From NCBI RefSeq assembly GCF_029227915.1, contig NC_079878.1, forward strand, positions 20,425,501 to 20,489,500: a stretch of DNA of 64,000 nucleotides, read 5' to 3'. Both the position numbers and the translations under genes were made by a program. Source of the DNA: Hydractinia symbiolongicarpus. Taxonomy: Eukaryota > Cnidaria > Hydrozoa > Anthoathecata > Hydractiniidae. Below are positions 25,301 through 34,951 of this stretch, piece by piece. The notes under the pieces were generated by a model. The model had not been told where the DNA came from, made no database searches, and saw only the letters and a program-made list of their open reading frames with translations. The first letter of the stretch is position 1, and each line of letters starts with the position of its first letter.

Positions 25301-27573
25301 ACGTAGATGAAGAAAGTGACGCAGAATATATCCTAAAAGATGCAAGTAAAAATAATGAGGATGAAAAAGCTGACGCAGAAGATACTCCGAGAGATGTGAG
25401 TGAATCTGATACTAGTCCTCGAGATAAAAACGGCGTAGATAAAGAAAGTGACGCAGAAGATACCCCAAGAGATGCAAGTGACACCGATAGCTCTCCTCGT
25501 GATAAAAACAATGAGATTGAAAAAGGTGACGCAGAAGATACCCCAAGAGGTGTAAGTGACGCCGATAGCACTCCTCACAATAAAAACAGTGATGATGAAA
25601 AAGCTAACGCAGAAGATACGCCAGGAGATGCAAGTGACACCGAAAGCACTCCTCGCGATAAAAACAACAAGGATGGAAAAGGTGACGAAGAAGATACGCC
25701 AAGAGTTGCAAGTGACGTCGATAGCTCTCCTCGTGATAAAAACAATGAGATTGAAAAAGGCGACGCAGAAGATACCCCAAGAGGTGTAACTGACGCCGAT
25801 AGCACTCCTCACGATAAAAACAGTGATGATGAAAAAGCTAACGCAGAAGATACGCCAGGAGATGCAAGTGACATCGAAAGCACTCCTCGCGATAAAAACA
25901 ACAAGGATGGAAAAGGTGACGAAGAAGATACGCCAAGAGTTGCAAGTGACGCCGATAGCACTCTTCACGATAAAAATGACGATGACGAAAAAGGTGACAC
26001 AGAAGATACTCCGAGAGACGAACGTAAGGTCGATGGAAAACAGCGTGATGAAAAGGAAGAAGGGGATATGGAAGCCACTTTGAAAAAGGAGGATACACAA
26101 GATTCCCTGCGTGACGATGTGGTAGGTGAGGCAGAAGACACGCAAGGGGAAAAGAGGAAGGATACTTCGCATGATGGGAGTGATACTGAGATTAACTCCC
26201 GCATAAAAGACGCTGATCACGACAATAATGTTGATAGAAAGGAGAAAGAAACAGATGACAACGAGAAAGAAGATGAGAGAATCAAAAGTGAAGAAGCTGG
26301 CGATGAAGACAATAATGAGAATGTTGCAAATACTAAAGTGAAAGAAGTTTCGCGTCACGAAACGAGTAACGACGATACGCTGCTTAAAAAAGATAACAGC
26401 ACAGTCAGCGGAAAGGCTGAAGATGACAAAGTTAACAACGAAGGGAGTAGTGACGGAAACAAGAATGACGAGAAGAAACAGGATAGTAGAGAAAACTCTA
26501 CTTTTGAAGATGAAACATCTAAAAAAGATCTACCGATTGACGAACAGAATGGTAGAACGGACGGTGACCACGTTGAAGAAGATGCGGCTAAAGGAAAAAG
26601 CGAAAACGCGAAAGGAGATCTAGCGGCGTCAAATAACAAAGATAGCGATGAAGGTAAAGATGAAGAGGATGAACTTAACAACAACAAAGAAAAGAAAGGG
26701 GATTCAGATAGCACGAAGTTATCTCACGAGGATGCATCTGTTAGTAACGAAGAGAGTGCGAAGCAAGAAGGCGTTGACCAAGCTGGAAGTAACAATACTC
26801 ACGTTGACGAAAAGGATGACGTGGAGAGCGCCAACAAAACTGATGATGAGACAGACGACGAAAAAGATGAATACAAAGTGTCGAAGGTTTCTGATGATAA
26901 ACAAGGTGATGATAATGAGGAAGAAGTAAAGAATCTCACTCCGCAAGAGACATCACGAGTTGCTGAACAATCTGAGTCGTATTTGGATGACTCGCATTTG
27001 GATGACTCGAAAGTGAATGATATTACCTCTGATAAGAAAGATACTCAAGCTGAAGTGGAAGATACCTCTCACACAGATAAAAATGAGTCCATTTCTGATA
27101 AAGAAAGCAATAACTCTGTCGTTAATGAACAAAACTATGAGACGAACAAAATGAACAGTGATAACGGCGGTGATAACGAGATAGGTGACCAGACACAAGA
27201 TGATAAGAGGCCTGAGTCAGGTCACAAGAAAACTGACGAAGAGTCCAATGTACAGGAGAAAAATAGTGACGCCCAAAAGAAAAATAGCGACGTGTTGTCA
27301 CCTGATAAGGGGGATATTGACAGAACTCATAGTAAGAAGGATCGCAACGAGACCCTTGATGATAAAAATAGCGGTGACGAGACCTCTGGTGACAAAATTA
27401 GCGGGGACGAGACATCTGGTGACAAAAATAGCGGTGACGAGAACCCTGGTGAGAAAAATAACGGTGACGAGACCTCGGGCGACAAAAATAGTAGTAACGA
27501 GACCTCTGGTGACAAAAATAGAACTCCTGAGACATCTACCGACTATAAGAACAGTGTCGAATCTTCTTCGTGA
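1383..27573 (+). CDS. ODAD4: Outer dynein arm docking complex subunit 4 (TTC25)
   Basis: TPR protein that helps dock outer dynein arms onto axonemal doublet microtubules in motile cilia. Coding exons: 1383-1517, 10665-10796, 10924-11077, 11739-11803, 12800-12971, 13079-13279, 13970-14177, 16896-16982, 21105-21301, 24835-24969, 25052-27573. All introns are GT-AG, all phases agree, and the total is 1335 codons plus stop. Residues ~20-125 form three TPRs (for example MGDFEYALMYYHRGHKLRP). They are followed by KLENKGDLSF, QLLGELYADREYLEKL, NYLDTRTEFWRQQKP, SRALDNVGRVYARMGQFEKA and TWLFHEIGRCHLELG, all hallmarks of vertebrate TTC25. Residues 496-1335, encoded by the last exon, are an acidic D/E/S/T/K/N-rich tail built from repeats. 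It is much longer than the vertebrate tail and probably disordered. The chosen ATG opens MPSETYDDDDDEQEG; an in-frame upstream extension is not excluded. Intron 1 is 9.1 kb. A perfect X-box lies 110 bp upstream. Exon structure is predicted without transcripts. Confidence 0.95.
1751..1848. repeat. Perfect 44-bp-arm inverted repeat in ODAD4 intron 1
   Basis: Arms 1751-1794 and 1805-1848 are perfect reverse complements over 44 bp, separated by a 10-bp loop CTATCTATCC. The DNA could extrude a long hairpin. If transcribed in the ODAD4 pre-mRNA it would form a 44-bp RNA stem. No coding content and no clear flanking duplication were seen. Confidence 0.95.
2440..2661 (+). pseudogene. Degenerate C2H2 zinc-finger fragment, transposon-like
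   Basis: A short frame reads FSCERCKKVCISKRGLTRDT, followed by a segment containing LLHPLYFKIF. The C-x2-C pair and the RGLTR stretch resemble a single BED/C2H2-like finger found in transposon-derived proteins. The expected first histidine is Asp, and the frame ends soon after. It lies in ODAD4 intron 1 beside a hAT-like relic on the opposite strand. Most likely a decayed transposon fragment; family unknown. Confidence 0.3.
3398..4250 (-). mobile_element. hAT-like transposase relic
   Basis: Read on the minus strand, 4184-3951 contains FALLSDGSQARKTGSDKE, typical of hAT-derived (ZNF862/SCAND3-like) proteins. Then 3751-3398 contains LCLSDSNWAVEHAFSVLKMM, followed by a segment ending NMCLTININEKNWSE, which resembles the hAT C-terminal dimerisation region. 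The two parts are in different frames and separated by stops, and the catalytic middle is missing or unrecognisable. This is a dead, truncated copy inside ODAD4 intron 1. Family assignment is by recognition only. Confidence 0.6.
5528..5551. repeat. GC-rich near-perfect palindrome
   Basis: AGGCGTGCCCG and CGGGCACGCCT are 11-bp inverted arms with a 2-bp spacer, in DNA that is otherwise very AT-rich. The surrounding string GGCGTGTGCAGAGGCGTGC recurs in similar form near 38300, so it belongs to a dispersed repeat. Confidence 0.75.
7684..8200. repeat. Dispersed repeat with two diverged ~200-bp halves
   Basis: Two segments, roughly 7755-7915 and 7960-8110, share ordered motifs: a poly-purine stretch before ATGTAAAGGATCAT versus ATGTATGGGATCAT, then GAATAGTTAATGAGATATAAGG versus a similar string, and then TGA(C/G)GTCA(G/T)-type sequence. 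Related strings in reverse orientation occur near 38870-38990. No coding potential. Probably an old non-autonomous element in ODAD4 intron 1. Confidence 0.45.
9169..9240 (+). mobile_element. tRNA-derived SINE relic
   Basis: TGGCCTAGTGATTAA at 9170 resembles a pol III A box. ACTTCAAATCC at 9224-9234 resembles a B box, at about the spacing found in a tRNA. The sequence between does not fold into a proper anticodon arm. Old SINE head in ODAD4 intron 1. Confidence 0.45.
9988..10053. repeat. 33-bp perfect tandem duplication
   Basis: Two identical adjacent 33-bp copies beginning ATTGGCTCTGGAAGC, at 9988-10020 and 10021-10053, in ODAD4 intron 1. The lack of divergence suggests a recent replication-slippage event. 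Confidence 0.9.
11924..12030. repeat. 50-bp tandem repeat, ~2.2 copies
   Basis: GCAATAAAA-CTTGTCGA units start at 11924, 11974 and 12024 (period 50). The first two copies differ at several positions and the third is partial. In ODAD4 intron 4. Confidence 0.85.
14830..15930. repeat. Satellite: 24-bp monomers in a 96-bp higher-order unit
   Basis: About 40 head-to-tail 24-bp monomers of the form CCGATTGATGTCAGATATGG plus AACA. From about 15050 to 15830, four monomer types (ending AAATATATAAG, AGATATGGAAC, AAATATATAAC and AGATATGGAAC) recur as a fixed 96-bp set. The landmark GATATCAAAT occurs at 15111, 15303, 15399, 15495, 15591, 15687 and 15783. The copy expected near 15207 is a variant. Flanking monomers are more diverged. 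One monomer per set contains TGACGTCA, the CRE/ATF palindrome. Lies wholly in ODAD4 intron 7. Because 24 is a multiple of three, it stays open in several frames on both strands. I do not regard those frames as genes. Confidence 0.95.
17191..17360. repeat. Diverged direct repeat in ODAD4 intron 8
   Basis: GAACAATGGACCCTCGAATG at 17191 and the related AAACAATTGACCCTCCAATG at 17323 head two ~130-bp segments that both continue into T-rich sequence. Unknown dispersed element; no coding content. Confidence 0.5.
18790..18890. repeat. 41-bp tandem repeat, ~2.5 copies
   Basis: GCTATATTTATTCTTGTTAT begins units at 18790 and 18831, and a partial unit starts at 18872. The first two copies differ at only two positions. 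In ODAD4 intron 8. Confidence 0.85.
20692..20887. mobile_element. MITE with 16-bp perfect TIRs (TACCGTAAATGACGGA)
   Basis: TACCGTAAATGACGGA at 20692-20707 is matched by its exact reverse complement at 20872-20887, giving a 196-bp non-coding element. The interior is rich in AAGCGCCC / GGGCGCTT motifs. A related interior, without intact ends, occurs at 39021-39180. No transposase is encoded. It sits in ODAD4 intron 8. The superfamily is not determined. Confidence 0.8.
20912..20974. repeat. 21-bp perfect tandem triplication
   Basis: Three identical 21-bp copies beginning AACGACTGGTTACATTGCAG, at 20912, 20933 and 20954, just after the MITE and 130 bp before ODAD4 exon 9. Confidence 0.95.
25243..26024 (+). 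repeat. 78-bp coding repeats in ODAD4 tail
   Basis: In-frame units of 26 codons, each of the form EDTPR-x3-SD-x-DSTPRDKN-x-acidic. From about 25510 to 25977 three units form a 234-bp higher-order repeat: the string ATGAGATTGA at 25511 recurs exactly 234 bp later at 25745. Each unit carries two Ser/Thr-Pro dipeptides, which are possible proline-directed kinase sites (inference). Length steps are multiples of three, so unit gain or loss keeps the frame. Confidence 0.9.
27358..27525 (+). repeat. 30-bp coding repeats near the ODAD4 C terminus
   Basis: Decapeptide units of the form GDETSGDKNS, repeated about five times with substitutions (GDKIS, NPGEKNN, SSNETS). They are distinct in sequence from the 26-residue repeats upstream, so the tail grew by at least two separate repeat expansions. 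Confidence 0.9.
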
Positions 27574-27675
27574 TGCAAACCAGAATTTAAAGTAATTTAA
27601 GTCAAACATTCCTATTCTTCGTTGGACGTAGATTGCGTAGCAGGAGCTGTATTTTTATGCGTAAAGCACACGCTT

Positions 27676-27681
27676 AATAAA
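27676..27681 (+). promoter_or_regulatory. ODAD4 polyadenylation signal
   Basis: AATAAA 103 bp downstream of the ODAD4 stop codon, followed within 50 bp by a T-rich stretch. First canonical signal after the stop. Confidence 0.7.
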
Positions 27682-30354
27682 GTGATTATAGAGATAATAT
27701 ATTTTTCAAGGGCTGTTCAGCCCGTTTTTTATTTTAGAGTACTGATGTAATTAAACATGTAGATATAATAATTCTAACACACCAACTTATGAAGCTACGT
27801 TTTTACACCTCCTGTTTTCTTATCTCTTTTAAATTTGCAACCATTATTTTAAAATTGCTTGATTTTGTTGGGGTTTTTTTGTTGTTGTTTGTTATTGTTG
27901 TTGTTTTAGTGTGTTTACTTTCCATGATGGTTCCTCATTTATTATTGTCTCTCATAATCAGCGTAGAAAATAATTCAAATTTTTGTATTCTCACGTCGCT
28001 GTGCGTAGTCCTCTAGAGAGAAAACGTCACCCATGTTTGGAATGTGACGTATTTAGCGTAACAAAACACTAGAATATAAACTGGTTAACCAAAGAAACCC
28101 AACTCGTGCCCAGTACAGATTTATTTGAAGCAAAGTTGACCAAAAAGAACTGACATCTAACATCGTTAGAATTTTTTTTCGCTGCATAGGTTGTTAACGT
28201 CATGTTGTGTATTAGAAGTGGTTGAATTTTTATTTCTAAAGGTATACTTAGTGTGGACTTTTTGTTCATTTAAAACAACTGAGTCATTATGCAAATTTAA
28301 CTCGCTTTAATTAAATATTTATTTTTTCACTTTGTTGTTCGTTTTCGTCAATGTTTTCCAACACGGACTTTCCCGATTCTGAAGTGGTGTTTGTAAATAT
28401 CGAGCGTTTTAACGAGAATTATTTTCTTGTCGACATCATCCGGAAAATTAGACAGTTTTCCGTCCAGGTTGCGAACTCGCTTTTGAAATATTGTTGATTC
28501 ACATTTCCTCTGCTTTGTGAAGATTTTGGTAATGAGACGTGACGTCACAGTTTGCTGATATTATTTCGCTTATTCAAACAAACAAAAGAAAGGAAAGAAA
28601 AGAAAATATCGGCCGTGTTGTGTTTTTTGTGTTCTTATTTTTAATCTAATCGTTTCCTGTTCATAACTTATTTTTTCAATATCTTAAAGGCTTTGATAAA
28701 CGAATCATAAAATTTCCGTTTCATATTATTGTGACCAAAAATAAAAAATGTCGATAAATAATACGAGCGAAAATGTTTTGCCACACAATCCTCGTTTCCA
28801 TGGTGACATGTTGGAGTCATGCAGATAAGACAAATTAATGGTTATTGAGCAAAGTGATGAATAATCCATAGTGTGTGAAAATGTAACATTGAAAACACAT
28901 TAGGAAACATATGGTAATTTTTTAGCGATTATTCAAATTCCCATTTCATTCATTAGCCATTTTACCAATTAAAAATATTTTCCTTCTATGTATTTGATTA
29001 CATTTTAACGAGTTGAGTGATTGAGACCACAATATAATCGCCAATTAATTCTCCACGCGTTAATTAAAAATGCGAACACTTCACCTGGTCAGAACATAAA
29101 CACTAGTTGTCTGCCTCCATTTTTGTTATTATAATTTTTTTAAACTTTTTTTCTTGAATGAATTTCTCGCATTTAACGCATGGCTTTAGAGCAAGCTATT
29201 CTTAATAAGAACATAACACATGAACAAGCGATGTGGCATGAACAAAAGAAATTAAAAACTGTAACGCAGTTTTGCTCAGACTAGCGCTCCATTGATGTGA
29301 CATTAAAAACCAAAATTGTTACTTAGCTTAATTTGTAACTTCTTTTTAAAGACGTTTTAATTTATAATGAGATATTTAAACAGTTTTGACGAACCCTCTC
29401 CTAATTTATAATTTATTATCAGGAGGAGGAGCACCTCTAACAGCCTGTAATTATCACCTTTAACAAGACCATTATAACGCCTTGTAATTAGTACGATCAT
29501 ATTAAAGCCAGCCCAGGAAAAATAAAGGTAATTTTTGTTCCACCAAATGCACAGCTCTGTCTACCATTTTAATTTTCCCTTCCAATTCAATCGTCCTTAT
29601 GTTGTTATCATACGAAGCGAAGAAATCAATTAAGATGGATATTGATAAGCTGAATTTTTTTTATTAGTAATGGTAATTAATGTGAATTGATTAATATAAG
29701 CGTTCAGCCTCTTTCCACCTTTTTCTCACTCCAAATAATACAGCTACACACACACCAGTGTCAATTGAGTTTCTTCACACGTTGCAATAACACGCTGTAT
29801 GTTGTTTCTGGAAATTGTTGCCTTGTCTGCCTCCAGATTTAAATATAAAAACGTTTCTATGGAAACGATAGTGGACTGGGCGAGAGGTTGTTCGCATTTC
29901 GGTGCTAGCATCGTCGATGTTGAATTTGATAAGAAAAAGAAAGTCTAAGTTTTATTACTAAAAAATATCTCTTTACAGTTTACAATCTATATATAAAATT
30001 AAATTTATTTTTTTCAATCATGAATATTTATGCCTAGTAAATTTTACAATTTTACGTGCTTATCCCCAGGGTATGTTCACGTCCATGTTAAAAAAAAAAA
30101 GGAGCCTTGGAAAGAGGGTTGCATGTTCGCTTTATTTTATACACCTATTTTAAATATACACGACACAGGCTTACGTAAAGTGTTGCTTGCCATACTTAAG
30201 ATCTTAGTCAAACACCTTTCAGAATGTAAAGGCAGTGTTTTGTCTATAAATTTAGTAGCTAAAAGACTTTATCAATATTTGCTTACTTGTTGTGATAACG
30301 CGAATTTCAAAACATTAAATTAAGATGAAAAGATAACACTTGAAGAGTTAAGTT
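27682..30354. other. Intergenic region between convergent ODAD4 and Sp genes
   Basis: About 2.7 kb of AT-rich sequence with no recognisable gene; small frames lack family resemblance. It holds GACGTGACGTCAC (a CRE-like site) near 28539 and a fragment near 30060-30120 resembling the CCCAGGG / CTTGGGA element family seen at 34.1 kb. Confidence 0.6.
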
Positions 30355-30360
30355 TTTATT
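30355..30360 (-). promoter_or_regulatory. Sp gene polyadenylation signal
   Basis: TTTATT on the plus strand, that is AATAAA on the minus strand, about 60 bp beyond the Sp stop codon. Confidence 0.65.
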
Positions 30361-30419
30361 TCTGTAAAATATAACATTTCCATTAATTCTTGTAATAAAA
30401 TATAATTTATAAAGTATGT

Positions 30420-32445
30420 TTACAATTTAAGGGATTCTGATAACCCCATCGAATTCGACGGCGTCTTCTTTTTCACGTCATCATCTTTTGTCGTTTTTGT
30501 CGTATCGTCATTTTTTTCCGAAGTTTTTTCGTTTTTATCCTTACTCGCGTTTTGTTTATTTTGAGTTTGATGTGTTTTCATATGTTTTGATAGATGATCC
30601 GATCTCATGAACTTTTTTAAGCAGGTCGAACATTCAAATCTTTTGTCGCCGGTATGTGTGCGACGATGCCGTTGAAGTTCATCGGATCTTGTAAATCGTT
30701 TGTTACAAAACAACCAGTTGCACGCGAATGGTCTCTCGCCGGCATGCCATCGAAGATGAGCTCGCAAATGACTCGTTTTGCCATAAATTTTACCGCAACC
30801 TGGTATGTGACAGACATGTAACTTGCGCTGTTTACCGTCTTTCGTTGTAACAGTCTTGTTTTCGCCGTCACGGCAATTTGGGCAAGTACAGGCTATTCTT
30901 CGCGGTCGGCGGTTATCGCGCGCGAAAAACATTTGTTGTTGTTGGTATTGATACTCTGCGAGGTTCTGAGCCTGCATCTCGGGAACGGTCATTTGATTCG
31001 GCGTACCCATTTCAGGACTGGGTAAACAGGGATGTTGCTGGTTGGTACACGTGCTACAGAATGATGTAGGCATTCCTACAGGATGATGGTGTGGAGGCGG
31101 ATGTATGTGTGGACCAGTGATGTTAGACATATGAGGACTAACTGTATTCATATGGTGATCAGCTTGCATACTCCCTATTTCGTGTGGTGTTGGCTGGTTG
31201 GAATAATTTGGCATCGTTGGTAAGCAGCCTGGCGAAATGGGCTGGCGCATACTCGTTTGTTGCATAGCATATGGATTCGGTTTTACGTCCATGGGCGAGT
31301 TAAAGTTCGAGTAAGTCATGTTTTGTGAATGATTTATGTTTTGTGGATAATAATGTTCTGGTGTTGGTTGTGATACTACTGGGCTTTGAAGTTGCTGTTG
31401 AGGTCTTATGTTATGGTAGTGTTGATCTGTGCCCATATGAGATAAACTATTTCGGAGCTGCCTGTCTGACTGGTTGTTGTTGTTGTTGTTACTGTTATTG
31501 TAGTGTGAAGTATTTATTTCGTAATCCTCATGCAACATACATGATGATTTCTCTTCGTTTTGTAAAGGCAATGTGTTTCTTTGATAGGGTTGACTTCGCC
31601 ATCCTTGTAATTGCTTTTGACGATGATAGCTGTCAACATTATTGTAATTGGGAGCACTATTTACTGGTGGTAAATGTGCCAAAGTACTTCCAGGATAATT
31701 TACATTTTCTAACGCGCAGTTAGTTGGTTGTTGTGATATACACGGAGGAGAGTTTTCATATAAACATGAACTCTCTGTAGGAGATGGTTGTGTTTGATTT
31801 GTGTGTTCACAAGAAGAAGTATTAAAATTAAAGTTGTTATTCGTCGTTTCATCGCTGCACGTTGATTGGATACTATCGCGGCTGCATGACTTATTAAAAG
31901 ACTCACGGGCTTGTGTCTCCAACATTCGAGCTTCAGCTATGACGTTTGGACATATGTGAATTCCTTCGCAGTTCTGATTGAAGTCAAAACTTTCTTCATG
32001 CTTAATTCGGAAATACGATGAAGTAATTTGTGGAGCAGCTGGGTAGGGCGGAGATGTATTCTGTTGAATATCGAACGTTCGTTCCCCGCATACGAGGGGA
32101 ATGGGTCTTGTATCTATACATGATTTTAACGTCGTAATATCATCTCTTCCTTTTTCATACGAAAAGTTTTTTTGAGAGAATATTGTCGTATCTTCTTGAA
32201 AGTTATCACCAATTCTACTACACGTTGCTGCTAGTAAAGCTAACGGCGACGGCTGTATACCCTGAAAAAAAAATATTTGAAATGTATGTTAGGGGCGGAG
32301 ATTTTTGATAAAAGGGGTGTTCTTAAGATTTTGAGTGTTGGTTCAGAAAGATCCGAGTAAAAACAAAGTGATCGCTTACCGTAGTGTTAGTAATGGCTGG
32401 TTGGATGTATTTATTATCTTCTTTTCGAATACTATAAGGTCTCAT
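30420..32445 (-). CDS. Sp-family zinc-finger transcription factor
   Basis: DNA-binding activator of the Sp family, nuclear. Coding exons on the minus strand: 32445-32380 (22 codons, from ATG) and 32261-30420. They join in phase 0 across a 118-bp GT-AG intron, giving 635 aa. The exon junction falls just before the Sp box [14 protein letters not shown] (residues ~27-40). The middle is Asn/Gln/Pro/His-rich and probably an activation region. A Buttonhead box (CTCPNC, ~480-485) precedes three C2H2 fingers (~506-586) with DNA-contacting helices [16 protein letters not shown] and RSDHLSKH, which are the GC-box-binding set. Finger 2 has NWLFC as in Sp5-Sp9, while KTSHLRAH is Sp1-Sp4-like, so subgroup assignment (Sp5-like versus Sp1-4) is open. 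A Lys/Asp/Thr-rich tail of ~49 aa follows. A T-rich tract ending in AG lies 7 nt before the ATG and could be a cis or trans splice acceptor. Confidence 0.95.
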
Positions 32446-33556
32446 TTTCCTTCTAAAAGATATTCAAATAATAAAATTTTGCACGAGATTCGTCTCTGAT
32501 TATCGTCAAAATAACTCAGCGTGTTATGAATTATAATGGCTAGCGATTGTTTTCTCTGTAATAAGAGGCCAGCTGCATGGCCTCATTTACAAATCAAATC
32601 CGATCAGCCAATAGGAGGGCGTTTTAGGATTTGATTGACAAGTTATTATTAGTATTATTGTTTCAACGCAGTAAGCGTTAAACCATATTTGAATAGTTGT
32701 CAATCATTTTTAATTGAATTTTATTTTTGAGATGAAAGGTGATGATTTCGTTGAAGCCTCGTGTGGCTCGATTTGTTGTCGTGTGATCAAAATAAAAACA
32801 AAAGTGTTCTCGCCATCCAATTTTATAAAATAAAAAGAAGTTCAATAAAAAAAAAGTTGAAGGAGACATTTTTCAAATTCATTTTTCTTTCTCACCGTCT
32901 TTTAAAAAACTTACTTATAAACAGATGAATTAATTAACCCTTTGAATTATGAATTTTTCACCTTGAAACAACGAAAAAGATTTAATTTTTAAAAGCCTCT
33001 TAAAATATCTACTCCGCCTATTTTTTAGGTGTTTAGATACGTGATAATTCACGCTGCGGTTAAGATGTGGACAGAAATATGCGGTTTCTCCGTTGAGTTG
33101 CTAGCGAAAAAAGTTTATGAAGAAATATTGTGATAAAAATTTTATAAAGAAGTTTAAATATAACATAATATAATAAAAAAATAAAACGCATTTAAATATA
33201 TTCGACCTGACTCAAAGGAGGAGCAGTTGTCAACAAATAACACGAACATAATTTATCATATCTGTCTACATAAAATATAATGTAAACTTATTTGGGGTAG
33301 AGGGGGAGGTACATAACACAAGTATTTTTAATAGAAAACTTGAAAGTGGAGGTGGAGAACTTGTCAAGTTTTATGTCGGACAAGATGCTTGTTAGTTACA
33401 ACAAAAAAACTCGATACTTTTACCACGAAACGGTCGAAAGGAGGGGAACTTTAAAGTTTTTCGTCTGGCGTGAAAGTCTATGACATCATAACGGTTAACT
33501 ATCTTTAATATTTGAAATGTACAGTCCTTCACTCTTCTTCATAACCACAAATTTTT

Positions 33557-33698
33557 TAACCTCGGTTCTAGGGCCTCTTAATTTTATTGTTGCCAATCTG
33601 ATAACAAAAATGATACGGGAAGCCTGATCCCCATGGCTCTTATTCTCTCTTTTCACAATCTGTTGTCAGAAATAAAAGGGCCCTGGGGGGGAGGTTGA
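33557..33698. mobile_element. MITE-like copy, AACCTCG...GAGGTTG ends
   Basis: Left end TAACCTCGGTTCTAGGGCC and right end GGGCCCTGGGGGGGAGGTTGA are imperfect inverted repeats enclosing ~140 bp of non-coding DNA. The ends match those of the 828-934 element. No clean target duplication is visible. A further single end, TCCTGGGGGCGAGGTTGT, lies at 33829-33846. Confidence 0.55.
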
Positions 33699-34141
33699 AG
33701 AAACGAGTTCCCCTATAAATATTTTAAACGTGAAGTCGTTGACGTTGCTTTGGCACTACAAACTGACAACTGAAACTGTCTCCTTTGGCTTATTCAGACG
33801 GCTTTCCAAATATAAAAAGCCTAATAAGTCCTGGGGGCGAGGTTGTAAAACTGGTATTTTTCTGCGAATACAACCCGTAACTAAACATTTACTCGCAGTT
33901 TTTTTTAGTTCCTGACGCCAAAAAAAAAAACATTTTTAACAAAAAGTTCAACGATTTTGCCTTTTGGGTTTAATTAGTTTTATTAAATCATTAGAGAAAT
34001 ACTCTGTCTCTGGTGAGACAGACAAGAGACTAAGTTTGAGACAAATGTTAATAAAAGGAATACGCTTTCAGTAGCTCTTATTTTTTTATTTTGTCTATCC
34101 CTTATGTTAATCGGATTAAAAAACAGACAACAATCTAAGCA

Positions 34142-34208
34142 ATCTCGTTCCCACGGATAATCACGTCCATATTTATAAAAAACAGCAAGTTCTTGGGACG
34201 GGGCTTTA
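34142..34208. mobile_element. Short MITE-like copy
   Basis: ATCTCGTTCCCACGG at the left and TTCTTGGGACGGGGCTT at the right form degenerate inverted ends around a core CACGTCCATATTTATAAAA. A very similar core, CACGTCCATGTTAAAAAA, lies near 30080, so this is a dispersed family. Confidence 0.45.
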
Positions 34209-34951
34209 AGCTGGGATGTTTTTAGTAAACTATCGGGAAAGAATACAATATGCAATGTTCGAAAAAGGACAAGGAAAATCTCCCGTCTTCGTAACAGTAA
34301 AAATTATTATCCCGTTTTGCATCGACTCTTTTACGTTAAACTTTGCTTAAGCAACTGTTTTTTTAATATTGTGAGAAATGAATCTATTTTTCTTAACACA
34401 CTCAGAACATTTTCACTATTTGAAACAAGTCTGAAGCTTAGGCAGAGGGTGTGAGAAAGGAAGTAGGCCTAATTTTTGGCATATTAACATCGGGCTGTGT
34501 TATCGCTTTTCTGATATAAAAATGATACCAATATGCCTTAGTGGTAAGATTGCTTTTCTATCAAGTCTTTTTATAAAGCAAGTGAAAATTCGATATTAGG
34601 TTGAAAATTGCTTTTGCGAAAAACACATTCAGGCTTAGAGTGTGCTTATGTTTTGCTTATTAAACAAAGAAAATGAAAATTTGAAAATAAGTTAAATAAA
34701 GGTAATTAATTCTCAAAAAAACTAAGGATTTTTTTTTTTCTTTGAATCTGAATAATGAAAATAATTGAATCGGTCGACGTCGATTAATAAGAAAGTAGAA
34801 AGCAACTTATGCAAACGTCGCAATTTCGTCCCCAGGAGTTCTAACCTCAAATAAACGCCAGCGGCTTTGACATCAGGCAACAAACCCTGAACGCTCTCAG
34901 ATTCAGCTCTCAGATTTACCATTTGCCGTCAACATGGGATGTTGTTATGTG

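Noticed and set aside
25333-26358. 341-codon minus-strand frame and other frames over the ODAD4 last exon
   Set aside because: Shadows of the low-complexity coding repeats. The plus-strand frame joins exon 10 in phase and continues the gene.
30617-30871. 84-codon minus-strand frame within the Sp gene
   Set aside because: Out of frame with the zinc fingers; a shadow.
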